From: an uncultured Lachnospiraceae bacterium
GTDB lineage: Bacteria > Bacillota > Clostridia > Lachnospirales > Lachnospiraceae
DNA: 64,000 nt
Direction: 5' to 3'
Assembly: GCA_947178125.1 (NCBI GenBank)
Contig: CAMWXB010000006.1
Coordinates: forward strand, 1 to 64,000
Of the stretch, positions 39,828 through 49,391 are shown in pieces. Below the pieces are notes generated by a model that made no database searches, was not told the origin of the DNA, and was given only the letters and a program-made list of their open reading frames with translations. A program made the position numbers and the translations under genes. Position 1 is the first letter of the stretch. The number at the start of each line of letters is the position of its first letter.

Positions 39828-42047
39828 ATGGGGATGTTATGGTTTGATGGACCATCGGAAGGCTGGGACAGGGCGCTGCCGATTGGAAATGGGCGGCTTG
39901 GCGCGATGATATATGGGGGAGTTAAAAAAGAAACATTGTGTCTGAATCAGGACAGTGTATGGTATGGAGGCTTTATTGACCGTATTAATCCGGATGCCTG
40001 TTCGAATCTTGAAAGGGTACGCGGGATGATTCGGGGCGGGAGGATTCCGGAAGCAGAAAAGCTGTTGAAATATGCTTTTTCAGGAACACCACAAAGCGAG
40101 CGCCCTTATCAGCCGCTTGCTTTTGCGGAACTTACCTATTATGGAATGGATGGAGAGGCTGCGGACTACAGGCGGGAATTGCGTTTATGTGATGGAATAG
40201 TAACGGAAGAATTTGAATTACCCCATCAGAAAATACAGAAAGAATATTTGGCCTCTTTTCCGCATGGAATCATAGCAGTTCATCTGTGGGCAGAAGAAGG
40301 CACAATTTCGCTGGATGTTCTGCTGCAAAGAAAAAGATTCTATGATCATGCAGGAAAATTAGATGACCGTACCATCTATATAGACGGAATGCTGGGCGAG
40401 GGGGGAGTGTCTTTTCTTGCTGCACTGCGTGCTCAGACGGATTCAGGAACGGTACGGATAATTGGTGAGCATCTGCTTGTCGAAGATGCGAAGGAACTTA
40501 CGCTTTATATCAGTGGGGAGACTTCTTTTTATGAAAAAGACTGGGTAGCGGCAGCAAAAGAGAAGCTTGACCGAGCCTGTGAAGATGGATTTGAAGTTGT
40601 TAAGAAGCAGCATATCGGGGACTACAGGGAAATTTATGAGAGAGTTGCATTTGATATGGGAGAAGCGGGAGAGGATATTCCGATTGACAAGCGGATAGAA
40701 ATTGGGAAGGAAAAAGGTTTTGACGGAGCTTTCGGGGCGCTGTATTTCCAATACGGAAGGTATCTTCTGATTTCTTCCAGCCGCCCTGGAAGTCTGCCGG
40801 CCAATCTGCAGGGTATCTGGAATGAAGAGATGCTTCCTTCATGGGATTCCAAGTTCACGATTAATATTAATACGGAAATGAATTATTGGCCTGCGGAGAG
40901 TTGTAGTTTGACGGAATGCCATCTGCCGCTGTTCGATCATTTGCTTCGGATGTGGGAGAATGGGAAAAGAACAGCGGAGCGGATGTATGGATGCAGAGGT
41001 TTTGTAGCACATCATAACACGGATTTGTGGGGAGACTGTGCGCCTCAGGATATTTATATTCCGGCTACTTACTGGGTAATGGGCGGTGCATGGCTTTGTA
41101 CGCATATTTGGACGCACTATTTATATACACGGGATATAAGTTTTTTGCAGAAGATGTATCCTGTCTTGAAGGATGCCGTTCTCTTTTTTCATGATTATCT
41201 GATAGAGGTGGATGGAAAGCTTTTCACATGCCCGTCCGTATCTCCTGAAAATACCTATATTATGCCGGATGGCGTTCAGGGACATATCTGCATGGGAGCG
41301 GCTATGGATGTGCAGATATTAACGGATTTAGTGGATGGGTATCTTAAGGCTTCCAAAGTGCTTGGGATTCGGGACGAGACTGTAGACCGGTCTGAGGATA
41401 TTTTGAAAAAACTGCCGGAAATGAAAATCGGAAAGCATGGTCAGATTATGGAATGGCAGGAAGATTATGAGGAAGCGGAACCCGGGCATCGCCATATTTC
41501 CCAGTTATATGCGCTTTATCCGTCTCACCAGATTTCTGTCGATAAGACTCCTGTACTTGCAAAAGCTGCCAAAGCGACGCTAAAGCGCAGACTACATTAC
41601 GGCGGTGGACATACAGGCTGGAGCTGCGCCTGGATAGTTGGACTTTATGCGAGATTATGGGAAAGTGAAGAGGCGGTTTCAATGTTAGATAAATTGTGGA
41701 GCCAGTCTACTTTTCCGAATTTGATGGATACCCATCCCCGCCGCGGCGGATATGTGTTTCAGATAGACGGCAATCTGGGAGCGGTTGCTGCAATTACCGA
41801 AATGCTGGTACAGAGCGATGAGAATAGAACGCAATTGCTTCCGGCATTACCGAGTCGATGGAATAGAGGGAAAATATCGGGTCTTACGTTGTGCGGCGGT
41901 GCAAGGCTCCATATGGAGTGGGAGAACGGAAAGCTGACGGACTGCCGCATCTGGTCGGAAAGGCCGATGGAACTGACTGTTATATATGGCGAAGAGGAAA
42001 GGGTGGTCAGTCTGCAGACCGGTAAGACCACAAATCTGAAATTTTAA
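39828..42047 (+). CDS. GH95 alpha-L-fucosidase / alpha-L-galactosidase
   Basis: This 739-residue glycoside hydrolase has the GH95 N-terminal signature LPIGNGRLGAMIYGGV and LNQDSVWYGG. Its (alpha/alpha)6 barrel includes SWDSKFTININTEMNYWPAE and GHTGWSCAWIVGLYARLW; DTHPRRGGYVFQIDGNLGAV follows. ATG 39828 has GGAGGA 7 bases upstream; the TTG at 39789 is an unlikely start. There is no signal peptide, so it works in the cytosol on imported fucosylated oligosaccharides (1,2-linked fucose of mucin glycans or xyloglucan). It is followed by a sugar ABC importer and a two-component system that likely deliver and sense its substrate. Confidence 0.93.
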   Translation: MGMLWFDGPSEGWDRALPIGNGRLGAMIYGGVKKETLCLNQDSVWYGGFIDRINPDACSNLERVRGMIRGGRIPEAEKLLKYAFSGTPQSERPYQPLAFAELTYYGMDGEAADYRRELRLCDGIVTEEFELPHQKIQKEYLASFPHGIIAVHLWAEEGTISLDVLLQRKRFYDHAGKLDDRTIYIDGMLGEGGVSFLAALRAQTDSGTVRIIGEHLLVEDAKELTLYISGETSFYEKDWVAAAKEKLDRACEDGFEVVKKQHIGDYREIYERVAFDMGEAGEDIPIDKRIEIGKEKGFDGAFGALYFQYGRYLLISSSRPGSLPANLQGIWNEEMLPSWDSKFTININTEMNYWPAESCSLTECHLPLFDHLLRMWENGKRTAERMYGCRGFVAHHNTDLWGDCAPQDIYIPATYWVMGGAWLCTHIWTHYLYTRDISFLQKMYPVLKDAVLFFHDYLIEVDGKLFTCPSVSPENTYIMPDGVQGHICMGAAMDVQILTDLVDGYLKASKVLGIRDETVDRSEDILKKLPEMKIGKHGQIMEWQEDYEEAEPGHRHISQLYALYPSHQISVDKTPVLAKAAKATLKRRLHYGGGHTGWSCAWIVGLYARLWESEEAVSMLDKLWSQSTFPNLMDTHPRRGGYVFQIDGNLGAVAAITEMLVQSDENRTQLLPALPSRWNRGKISGLTLCGGARLHMEWENGKLTDCRIWSERPMELTVIYGEEERVVSLQTGKTTNLKF

Positions 42048-42058
42048 TGTAAATGAGG

Positions 42059-42104
42059 AAGGATACTATTTTTTAGATTATCTAAAATATAGTGTCCTTT
42101 TTTA
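42059..42104 (+). terminator. Intrinsic terminator after GH95
   Basis: AAGGATACTAT pairs with ATAGTGTCCTT with an inner TTTAGA/TCTAAA stem, followed by a T-run. It separates GH95 from the transporter genes. Confidence 0.8.
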
Positions 42105-42236
42105 TAAAACTGAAAAAAGCCAGTGCCCTTTTCAAAATCTGCGGACCTCCCGATTTTACAGAAATTTTAATATAATAATATCATAAAAAATTCCCGAAAG
42201 AACGAAAATAGGAATGGGAAAGAATGGAGGAAAAAT

Positions 42237-43643
42237 ATGAAAAAGAAACGGATTTCAGCTTTATTTCTTGCTGCTGTCATGGCGTTTTCAATAGCAGGAT
42301 GTGGAAATTCAGATTCTGCGGAAAGTCAGACTGCGGACCAACCGGATAATACGGAGGCAGAAGAACCTGTAGCAAAACCAGAAGAGAATGCGCCAACAGA
42401 AACGGCGGATGGAGAGACAACGGATACGGAACATGAGCCAGTGACCCTGCGTTTTATGTGGTGGGGAGGCGATGAGCGGGCAACAGCTACGCTGAATGCA
42501 ATTGATGAATTTGAGAGTCGCTATCCATGGATAACCGTTGAAGCCGAATATGGGAGCAGTGACGGATATCAGGAAAAACTGACCACGCAGCTTGTTTCGG
42601 GAACGGCGGCAGATATTATCCAGATGGGGCCCGGTTGGATGCCGGGATATGTGGAGTCCAATTCCGATTATTTTGCGGATTTTAGGGAGTATGGCGATAT
42701 CATTGATTTAAGTGGTTTTGAAGCATCTTTCCTTGAAAATAATGGCGGCTTTAATGGTCATCAGTACGGGCTTCCCACAGGAATCTCCGGACAGGCGTTT
42801 CTTTATAATTCCGCGCTTGCGGAAAGCATCGGACTTGATTTTACGGAACAGTACACATGGGAGGATTTGTTCGAGATGGGTAAGAAGGTAAAAGAGTATG
42901 ATGATTCCATGTATCTTCTGACCATGGGGGCAGCTGAACTGAATACGATGATTGTAAGACCTTATCTGACACAGCTGACCGGGAAAACGGTTCTGGTAAA
43001 TGATACAAGGTCACTTGGTTTTGAAGAGGAAGATTTTGTAGAGGTATTGACCTATATTAAGGATATGTATGATAACGGAGTAATTGCACCTATTTCCAGT
43101 GTTATTTCTTATGGCGCGGATCTGATTACGGATCCCGGCTGGATCAATCAGAAATACGTTTCCATTTTCAGCTATTCTTCCACGGTGGAAACGGCGGAAG
43201 CGGCGTGTCCGGACGGAAGTTTCGGCATTGGGAAACTGCCTGTGCTCAGCGGGGCAAAGGATGATGGCTGGTATGGCAACTGTCCTCAGTATATGTGTGT
43301 ATACGGACAGTCTGAACATATTGAGGAAGCAATGTTGTTCCTTGATTTCTTTTATAATGACAAAACGGCAGCAGAACTGCTGACCAATGTCCGCTCCGTG
43401 CCGCCTACCAGTGTTGGACAGAGCACTTGTGAAGAACTGGGGCTTTTACAGGGCGTTGCGAAGGATAGTGTAGATATGATTCAGACATATAGCGGAACCA
43501 ATGACCTCGGGTTGACAACGGAGGAAGAAGTAACGGCTATTCTGGAAGATGCAGCAGTGCAAGTCGCATACGGTCAGGACACACCGCAAAATGTAGCCCA
43601 AAATACGATGGCGCTTCTGGAAGCTTATCTTTCCGGAAAATAA
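42237..43643 (+). CDS. Sugar ABC transporter substrate-binding lipoprotein
   Basis: This 468-residue lipoprotein has a signal peptide and lipobox (FSIAGCGNS), then an acidic Thr/Glu-rich linker, and a family-1 solute-binding domain (VTLRFMWWGGDERATATLNA, FESRYPWITVEAEYGSSDGY, GTAADIIQMGPGWMPGY). It catches oligosaccharides outside the membrane for the two permeases that follow. No ATPase is in this locus, so it probably uses a shared MsmK-type ATPase, as usual for this class. A stable hairpin separates it from the permeases. Confidence 0.92.
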   Translation: MKKKRISALFLAAVMAFSIAGCGNSDSAESQTADQPDNTEAEEPVAKPEENAPTETADGETTDTEHEPVTLRFMWWGGDERATATLNAIDEFESRYPWITVEAEYGSSDGYQEKLTTQLVSGTAADIIQMGPGWMPGYVESNSDYFADFREYGDIIDLSGFEASFLENNGGFNGHQYGLPTGISGQAFLYNSALAESIGLDFTEQYTWEDLFEMGKKVKEYDDSMYLLTMGAAELNTMIVRPYLTQLTGKTVLVNDTRSLGFEEEDFVEVLTYIKDMYDNGVIAPISSVISYGADLITDPGWINQKYVSIFSYSSTVETAEAACPDGSFGIGKLPVLSGAKDDGWYGNCPQYMCVYGQSEHIEEAMLFLDFFYNDKTAAELLTNVRSVPPTSVGQSTCEELGLLQGVAKDSVDMIQTYSGTNDLGLTTEEEVTAILEDAAVQVAYGQDTPQNVAQNTMALLEAYLSGK

Positions 43644-43658
43644 TGAAGTTTATCCGGC

Positions 43659-43688
43659 AAAGGTATCCTGAAGATACAGGATACCTTT
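43659..43688 (+). terminator. Intercistronic hairpin between binding protein and permeases
   Basis: AAAGGTATCCTG-AAGATA-CAGGATACCTTT is a perfect 12-bp stem, followed by GTTCTTTAAG. It may act as a partial terminator or as an mRNA 3' end stabiliser so that binding protein is made in excess over permease. Confidence 0.75.
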
Positions 43689-43713
43689 GTTCTTTAAGAA
43701 AGCAGGTGTTGGT

Positions 43714-44607
43714 TTGAAAAAAAGATTAAAACGAAAACAATATATCGGACTGGTATTTATTATGCCCTGGCTGATCGGTTTTATTGTTTTACAGCTATAT
43801 CCATTTGTTACATCCTTTTACTATTCTCTGACGGATTATAATATTATGGCGAGTCCCCGATTTATCGGAATTCAGAATTATATTAAATTATTCACTGCGG
43901 ACAGGGAATTCTGGAATTCTTTAAAGGTAACAGTCATTTATACGATTTTTACTGTTCCGGGAAAACTGATCGTTGCATTGTTGGTCGCTCTTGTCATGAA
44001 TAAAAATTTGAAAGGCATCAATCTGATCAGAACGATTTATTATCTGCCGTCACTCTTTGGCGGAAGTATAGCAGTGGCTATTCTGTGGAAACTGATGTTT
44101 CAGGATCAGGGGATCATCAATTCGCTGCTTGCCGTGTTACATATCCCAACTGTTCAGTGGCTTGGCAGCACAAGGATGGCGCTTCCTACAATTATTCTGC
44201 TTAATTTCTGGCAGTTTGGTTCTGCTTTCGTTATGTTTTTGGCCGCGCTCAAAAATGTTCCTATGGATTTGTATGAGGCAGCAGATATTGATGGAGCAGG
44301 CGGAATTGTAAAATTTTTCAAGATTACTTTGCCGCAGATTTCCTCTATTATTTTCTTTAATGTAATCATGCAGACGATCACGGCACTGCAGAGTTTTGCC
44401 GGTCCTATGGTCATTACAAACGGCGGGCCGCTCAAATCGACTTATGTGTTGGGACTGAAATTGTACACGGAAGCCTTTTCCTATTATAAGATGGGCTATG
44501 CGTGTGCGGTTTCATGGGTAATATTCATTATGATCACAATTGTCACCTCCATATTGTTCCGGTTTTCCTCTATGGTAGTATATTATGAGGATGGGGGAGA
44601 GTTTTAA
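43714..44607 (+). CDS. Sugar ABC transporter permease (MalF-type)
   Basis: This 297-residue permease has six membrane helices and the EAA loop YEAADIDGAGGIVKFFKITLP. It starts at TTG 43714 with AGGTG 5 bases upstream; the earlier in-frame TTG at 43687 lies within the hairpin and is unlikely. It pairs with the following permease to import the sugar held by the upstream lipoprotein. Confidence 0.9.
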   Translation: MKKRLKRKQYIGLVFIMPWLIGFIVLQLYPFVTSFYYSLTDYNIMASPRFIGIQNYIKLFTADREFWNSLKVTVIYTIFTVPGKLIVALLVALVMNKNLKGINLIRTIYYLPSLFGGSIAVAILWKLMFQDQGIINSLLAVLHIPTVQWLGSTRMALPTIILLNFWQFGSAFVMFLAALKNVPMDLYEAADIDGAGGIVKFFKITLPQISSIIFFNVIMQTITALQSFAGPMVITNGGPLKSTYVLGLKLYTEAFSYYKMGYACAVSWVIFIMITIVTSILFRFSSMVVYYEDGGEF

Positions 44608-44636
44608 TATTTTTTGAGAAAGAAATGAGGCCAAAT

Positions 44637-45488
44637 ATGAAAAAGAAACGTTACCGTAGGGGACATGTATCCATATGGACATATATTTTTGTAATCGCAA
44701 TTGGCATTATCATGATGTATCCGATTATTTGGATGTTCTTTGCGACATTTAAGACAAATGCGGAAATTTTTGGGAGCATTAAGCTTTTGCCGGAGAAATT
44801 CAGTTTGCAGAGCTATATTGATGGGTGGAACGTAAATGGCCGGATTACCTATACCACTTTTTTCATAAACAGTTTTACGCTTACACTGGTCACGACATTA
44901 TTGACGGTCGTAGCTTGTTCCATTGTGGCATATGGCTTTGCCAGATTCAAATTTCCTGGTAAAAAGATTTTATTTGCGATATTGATTACGACAATGATGC
45001 TCCCGGATTCCATACTTTTGATTCCCAAGTATGCACTGTATAATTCCCTGAATCTTTTGGATTCTTACGCACCTTTTTATTTACAGGCTGGATTGGCATG
45101 CTATCCGTTTTTTGTTTTCATGCTGATTCAGTTTATACGGGGACTTCCAAGAGAGCTGGACGAATCGGCATACATTGACGGCTGTAGTGAAATGGGGGTA
45201 TTTGTGCGGATTCTGGCCCCGCTCATGAAGCCGGCATTATTTTCAGCTGGATTGTTTCAATTTATGTGGATCTATAACGATTACACCAATGTTCTTATTT
45301 ACGTTAATTCTGTTAAGAAGTATACGCTTTCTCTGGCATTGAGATTGTCGCTGGATGCAGAATCCGTGATTCAGTGGAATAAAGTAATGGCGATGTCATT
45401 TTTGTCGCTGGTACCGCTGATCATTCTGTTCTTTGCGGCACAGAAGTATTTTGTGGAAGGCATTGCAACCAGCGGTTTAAAGGGATAA
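44637..45488 (+). CDS. Sugar ABC transporter permease (MalG-type)
   Basis: This 283-residue permease has six membrane helices and the EAA loop DESAYIDGCSEMGVFVRILA. ATG 44637 has GAGG 7 bases upstream; ATG 44625 in frame is the alternative. Its end overlaps the end of the convergent histidine kinase gene by 12 bases. Confidence 0.9.
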   Translation: MKKKRYRRGHVSIWTYIFVIAIGIIMMYPIIWMFFATFKTNAEIFGSIKLLPEKFSLQSYIDGWNVNGRITYTTFFINSFTLTLVTTLLTVVACSIVAYGFARFKFPGKKILFAILITTMMLPDSILLIPKYALYNSLNLLDSYAPFYLQAGLACYPFFVFMLIQFIRGLPRELDESAYIDGCSEMGVFVRILAPLMKPALFSAGLFQFMWIYNDYTNVLIYVNSVKKYTLSLALRLSLDAESVIQWNKVMAMSFLSLVPLIILFFAAQKYFVEGIATSGLKG

Positions 45489-47252
45489 AGAATCGGAAAC
45501 CCCCTGAATGGGAATGGAGAAGGAAATAGCGGTTCCCAATCCTTCATGGCTCAAAATGCGAAGACGACTTTCAACACCGTAGTTCAGAATCAGTCGCTTA
45601 TTGACATTATCCAGACCAATACGGCCTGCGGAAGTATCCTGTGAAAGATTCTCGCGCAGGCTTTTTAATTTCAGGCGGCTCATGCCGACTCCATTGTCAA
45701 TAACAGAGACATGGATTCTGTTATTTCTGACAAAAATTCTGATTTTGATGTAACCATAGTCGGAGGCAGGACGCAGTCCGTGCGTAATGCTGTTTTCTAT
45801 CAGTGGTTGTAAAATCAGGCGCTTAAAGGGAAGTGACATGATCTCATCTTCTGCGTCTTCGTATACGACAAAGCGGTCTGGGAACCGGTATTTTTGAATT
45901 TGTACATATTTACGAATGTTCTTGAGTTCATCATCGATTGTTACAGGCATATCAGCAGGGGCCAGAGAGTACTTGAGAATATCCGACAGGTTTTCGATGA
46001 TCGTATTTACCGGTGTGGGTTTTTTGACTTCCTTATATACTTCAAAATCCAGTGTTTGGAGGGTGTTTACCATAAAATGTGGATTTATTTGGAGCTGGAG
46101 GGAACTGAGTTCCGCAACCTGTTTCTTATATTTTTGTTCTGCCAGCTGGCTGTTCAGGAAAGTCGTGTTTAAAAACAGGCGGATAACATTGTTCAGGATT
46201 AGGTCATATTCGCTTTCTACATTCTGCTTAGGAGAATCATCCGTTGGAAAAATTCCCTTTTCCGCATCATCAAATAAGTCAATCACATATTGTATTTGTG
46301 AAAAATTGCTTTTCGTAGTCGTCAGAGAAAGGATAAAAACGAGAATACTGTTAGCAATGATGATAATGAGCGGCCAGGTCAGGTCATTCATAATGTTTTG
46401 GATGACTGTGCTAAGAGGAGTCATAAGAACAAAGGTCAGCCCATAATGATCATTGTGAATGGTATTTCGCATAAAAAGATTTCCACCCACGACTTCCCAG
46501 ATGCCTTTTTTGGAAAACTGCGGTGTAGTTTGAAAGTAACCGGCGAAGTCAACAGGAGCGCCTTCCGTATCTGTATTGGTGATCAGAACGTCATTGTCGG
46601 CATTGAGAATAAAAAAATAGTTTTCCCAGGCAGGGGATATGCTTTTCATATTGCTCAGGAAGGTATCGGTGGGAATATTGGCTACAATGATACCGTCTAT
46701 ATAAGACATTTTCTGGTAAATCGTAATAACATCAATGGCGCCTGAATTTTTCGAGGCAGGAATCCTGCGCGGAACAATATAATAAGTGATATCGTCAGGG
46801 AGTTGTGTGTAAATATCATACCATGAAGTATCATAATAGTTCTGCAGGCTGCAAATGCCTTCGTTAGAGGAAAAGAAGCTGTCATACTGGTTCAGGAACA
46901 GGTAGATACTCTGAATAAAAGGGTGGGATTTTGCAGCACTGTCCAGAATCGTCTGCATGCTGTTCAAAAAAACATAATCAGAGTAGCTGCTTGTTTTGAA
47001 TAGAAAAATTTTACGGAGAGATAGCGATAACTGTGGATTCAGAGTCATTAAATCCTGCTGGTAAAAACAATTGGCAGTGATCAGATCAAAGGTTTCATCC
47101 ATGTTTTCCAGTGCATTCTGTGAAGCTGTATGAATATTGTGAATACGGGAGCTTGCCGCCATAAAAAGAATGAAAACGAAGAGAACAAAGGCAGGTATCA
47201 TGAGAATGGTAAAATAGTTTTTCAGGCGTTTCAGGAAGAATCTTCTAATCAT
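45477..47252 (-). CDS. YesM-type sensor histidine kinase
   Basis: This 591-residue kinase has a membrane helix at about 14-33, a large extracellular sensor (about 35-290), a second helix at about 292-312, and a cytosolic HisKA_7TM-like/LytS kinase core with His392 in INPHFMVN, Asn487 in LIENSITHG and the G-box DNGVGMSR. It overlaps the response regulator gene by 8 bases. Such pairs sense oligosaccharides, often with help from the binding lipoprotein, and turn on the adjacent transporter. The target here is probably the GH95/ABC locus. Confidence 0.93.
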   Translation of the reverse strand: MIRRFFLKRLKNYFTILMIPAFVLFVFILFMAASSRIHNIHTASQNALENMDETFDLITANCFYQQDLMTLNPQLSLSLRKIFLFKTSSYSDYVFLNSMQTILDSAAKSHPFIQSIYLFLNQYDSFFSSNEGICSLQNYYDTSWYDIYTQLPDDITYYIVPRRIPASKNSGAIDVITIYQKMSYIDGIIVANIPTDTFLSNMKSISPAWENYFFILNADNDVLITNTDTEGAPVDFAGYFQTTPQFSKKGIWEVVGGNLFMRNTIHNDHYGLTFVLMTPLSTVIQNIMNDLTWPLIIIIANSILVFILSLTTTKSNFSQIQYVIDLFDDAEKGIFPTDDSPKQNVESEYDLILNNVIRLFLNTTFLNSQLAEQKYKKQVAELSSLQLQINPHFMVNTLQTLDFEVYKEVKKPTPVNTIIENLSDILKYSLAPADMPVTIDDELKNIRKYVQIQKYRFPDRFVVYEDAEDEIMSLPFKRLILQPLIENSITHGLRPASDYGYIKIRIFVRNNRIHVSVIDNGVGMSRLKLKSLRENLSQDTSAGRIGLDNVNKRLILNYGVESRLRILSHEGLGTAISFSIPIQGVSDSLSL

Positions 47253-48024
47253 TGTTTTCGCTTTCTGTTTTATTGTAGTCAGGAATAACGGGTTTTTTAC
47301 CCATGCGGTATTCCTGCGGTGTAATTTTATAATAGTCTTTGAAGTTGCGGGAAAGATTTTTAGGATTTACATATCCTATGGCATCGGCAATATCATACAG
47401 TTTATAGTTATCATCAGAGAGCAGCGAAAGAGCTTTTTCCATTCGAATCTTCATGAGATAATCAGAAAAACTGATTCCGGCCGCAGCTTTAAAGGTGCTG
47501 GAGAGATAGGAAGTGGAAAAATGAACCAGAAGGGCGGCATCTTCAAGGGAAGCAGTACGATAATTTTTTTGCAGATACTCTTTGACAGTTTTGACCAGAT
47601 TGTCATGGGATGAAGGAAAAACGGCCGAATTTGCGGCTTTTGAAGGATTTTTATTATCCAGTAGATTTTTGACCCGTGTAAAACAGGCTTCCATGGCATT
47701 GTATTTCATAGGCTTGATCAGGTAATCCACGACATGATTGATGATCGCGGAACGGGCATATTCAAAGTCCTGATAAGCGGAAAAGAAAATAACGATTATA
47801 TTGCTGTCCAGAAGATTTTGAGACAACTCAATACCTGTCATGCCGGGCATTTGTATATCTGTCATGACAACATCAATATCCTGATGTGCATTAATATGGT
47901 CTAAGGCAGTTTTGCCGTCGGTAAAAAAGCCCGCGACTTCAAAGCCGAGATTTTCCCATGGAAACAAATGAACAAGACCTTCTCCTATTTTCGGCTCATC
48001 ATCCACAATTATGATACGGTACAT
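47245..48024 (-). CDS. YesN-type response regulator with AraC DNA-binding domain
   Basis: This 259-residue response regulator has an N-terminal receiver (IIIVDDEPKIGEGL, phosphoacceptor Asp56 in MTDIQMPG, Lys in DYLIKPM) and a C-terminal AraC double HTH (SFSDYLMKIRMEKALSLLSD, IADAIGYVNPKNLSRNFKDY). It is the partner of the histidine kinase overlapping it. GGAG precedes ATG 48024. Confidence 0.94.
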   Translation of the reverse strand: MYRIIIVDDEPKIGEGLVHLFPWENLGFEVAGFFTDGKTALDHINAHQDIDVVMTDIQMPGMTGIELSQNLLDSNIIVIFFSAYQDFEYARSAIINHVVDYLIKPMKYNAMEACFTRVKNLLDNKNPSKAANSAVFPSSHDNLVKTVKEYLQKNYRTASLEDAALLVHFSTSYLSSTFKAAAGISFSDYLMKIRMEKALSLLSDDNYKLYDIADAIGYVNPKNLSRNFKDYYKITPQEYRMGKKPVIPDYNKTESENND

Positions 48025-48104
48025 AGTTTTATCTCCAATGACTGCCGCTGTACAAGCACGGTCAGTTTGCCAAATACTGTTTCATGCTTTTCTTACTAAC
48101 GCTC

Positions 48105-48132
48105 ATTATATCATATGGTGAAGGAAATGCAA
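48105..48132 (-). promoter_or_regulatory. Promoter of the two-component system
   Basis: On the minus strand TTGCAT (48132-48127), 16-base spacer, TATAAT (48110-48105), about 80 bases before the response regulator start. Confidence 0.55.
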
Positions 48133-48151
48133 GGAGGGCTTGTATTTTCGC

Positions 48152-48180
48152 TTGTGGGTCCGTCCGCTTCATGATAGAAT
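48152..48180 (+). promoter_or_regulatory. Promoter of the LD-carboxypeptidase gene (twin of 39733-39761)
   Basis: TTGTGG (48152-48157), 17-base spacer ending CTTCATGA, TAGAAT (48175-48180), followed by GGAC. It is divergent from the two-component system promoter. Confidence 0.55.
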
Positions 48181-48258
48181 GGACACCATAATAGTTCAGG
48201 CGGAGAAACGAGAACTTGGCATTGGTTATCGCCGTCTTACAGAAGGGTGTGAGGGTTG

Positions 48259-49353
48259 ATGAACAGACCATATAAATTAAGAAAAGGCGACAGAGTGGCA
48301 ATCGTCAGCTTATCGAGCGGGATGCTGGGAGAGGAATTTTGCAGCCACAATCTGGAAATCGGCACGAGAAGGCTGAAAGAATATGGGCTGGAGCCGGTCT
48401 TTATGGAAAATGCGTTGAAAGGAATCGAATATTTAAAAGAACACCCGGAGGCGAGGGCAGCCGATTTAAAACAGGCTTTTACAGATGATTCGATTGCCGG
48501 AATCATCTGTGCCATCGGTGGGGACGATACTTATCGGCTGTTACCATATCTCATGGAAGATAGGGCATTCATCAATGCGGTAAAAAATCACCCGAAGCTG
48601 TTCACGGGATTTTCTGACACGACTGTCAACCATTTGATGTTTTACCGGCTCGGACTGCGTACTTTTTACGGGCCGAATTTTATCTGTGACCTGGGAGAGA
48701 TTGCGGAGCATATGCTGTCATACAGCAGGACGGCTTTTGAAAGTTATCTGGAGGGAAACTCGTATGGTCAGATTTTTTCCAGCGGGGTGTGGTATGAGGA
48801 AAGGACCGATTTTTCGAAGGCGGCAGTCGGAACGGACCGTATAGAGCACAGGGAAGAACGGGGATATGAGCTTTTGCAGGGGCCGGAAGTTTTTTCCGGG
48901 GCACTGCTCGGCGGCTGTCTGGAAAGTCTCTATGATATTATGACGAGCACACGTTATGCAGACGAAAAGGAAGTCTGTGAAAAGTACGGTATTTTTCCGG
49001 CCAAAGAGGAATGGGAAGGGAAAGTCCTGTTCGTCGAGACCAGTGAGGAAAAGCCGGCGCCCGCGTTGGTGGAAAAGGCGCTGGCGGCCCTGAAGGAACG
49101 GGGTGTGTTTGAGGCGGTAAGCGGCGTTCTTGTCGGAAAACCGCAGGATGAGGCTTACTACGAGGAATATAAAGAAGTATACCGGCGGGTCATAGACGAT
49201 GAAAGAATGCCCATTGTATACAATGTGAACTTCGGTCATGCGACACCCCGGTGCGCGCTGATGTATGGAGCCCCGGTCAGGGTCGATATGGCGGAAAGAA
49301 AGATAGCATATGTGGAGCCGGAAACGGAGAGATTCCGGAAGCGGTTTCGGTGA
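48259..49353 (+). CDS. S66 peptidase (LD-carboxypeptidase/MccF-like)
   Basis: This 364-residue protein has the S66 nucleophile Ser119 in FTGFSDTTVNH, the central GALLGGCLESLYDI with the catalytic Glu, and the His in NFGHATPRCAL. Family members cut the LD-peptide bond of murein tetrapeptides (LdcA) or detoxify microcin C-like nucleotide-peptides (MccF). The length (over 350) and the segment FVETSEEKPAP are closer to the MccF-like branch. It starts at ATG 48259, preceded by GAGGG. Confidence 0.9.
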   Translation: MNRPYKLRKGDRVAIVSLSSGMLGEEFCSHNLEIGTRRLKEYGLEPVFMENALKGIEYLKEHPEARAADLKQAFTDDSIAGIICAIGGDDTYRLLPYLMEDRAFINAVKNHPKLFTGFSDTTVNHLMFYRLGLRTFYGPNFICDLGEIAEHMLSYSRTAFESYLEGNSYGQIFSSGVWYEERTDFSKAAVGTDRIEHREERGYELLQGPEVFSGALLGGCLESLYDIMTSTRYADEKEVCEKYGIFPAKEEWEGKVLFVETSEEKPAPALVEKALAALKERGVFEAVSGVLVGKPQDEAYYEEYKEVYRRVIDDERMPIVYNVNFGHATPRCALMYGAPVRVDMAERKIAYVEPETERFRKRFR

Positions 49354-49363
49354 AACATTTCTA

Positions 49364-49391
49364 TTGCGGAAACGGATGGATAGAGTATAAT
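49364..49391 (+). promoter_or_regulatory. Promoter of the aldo/keto reductase remnant
   Basis: TTGCGG (49364-49369), 16-base spacer, TATAAT (49386-49391). It is still intact although the sequence behind it is only a gene fragment. Confidence 0.5.
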
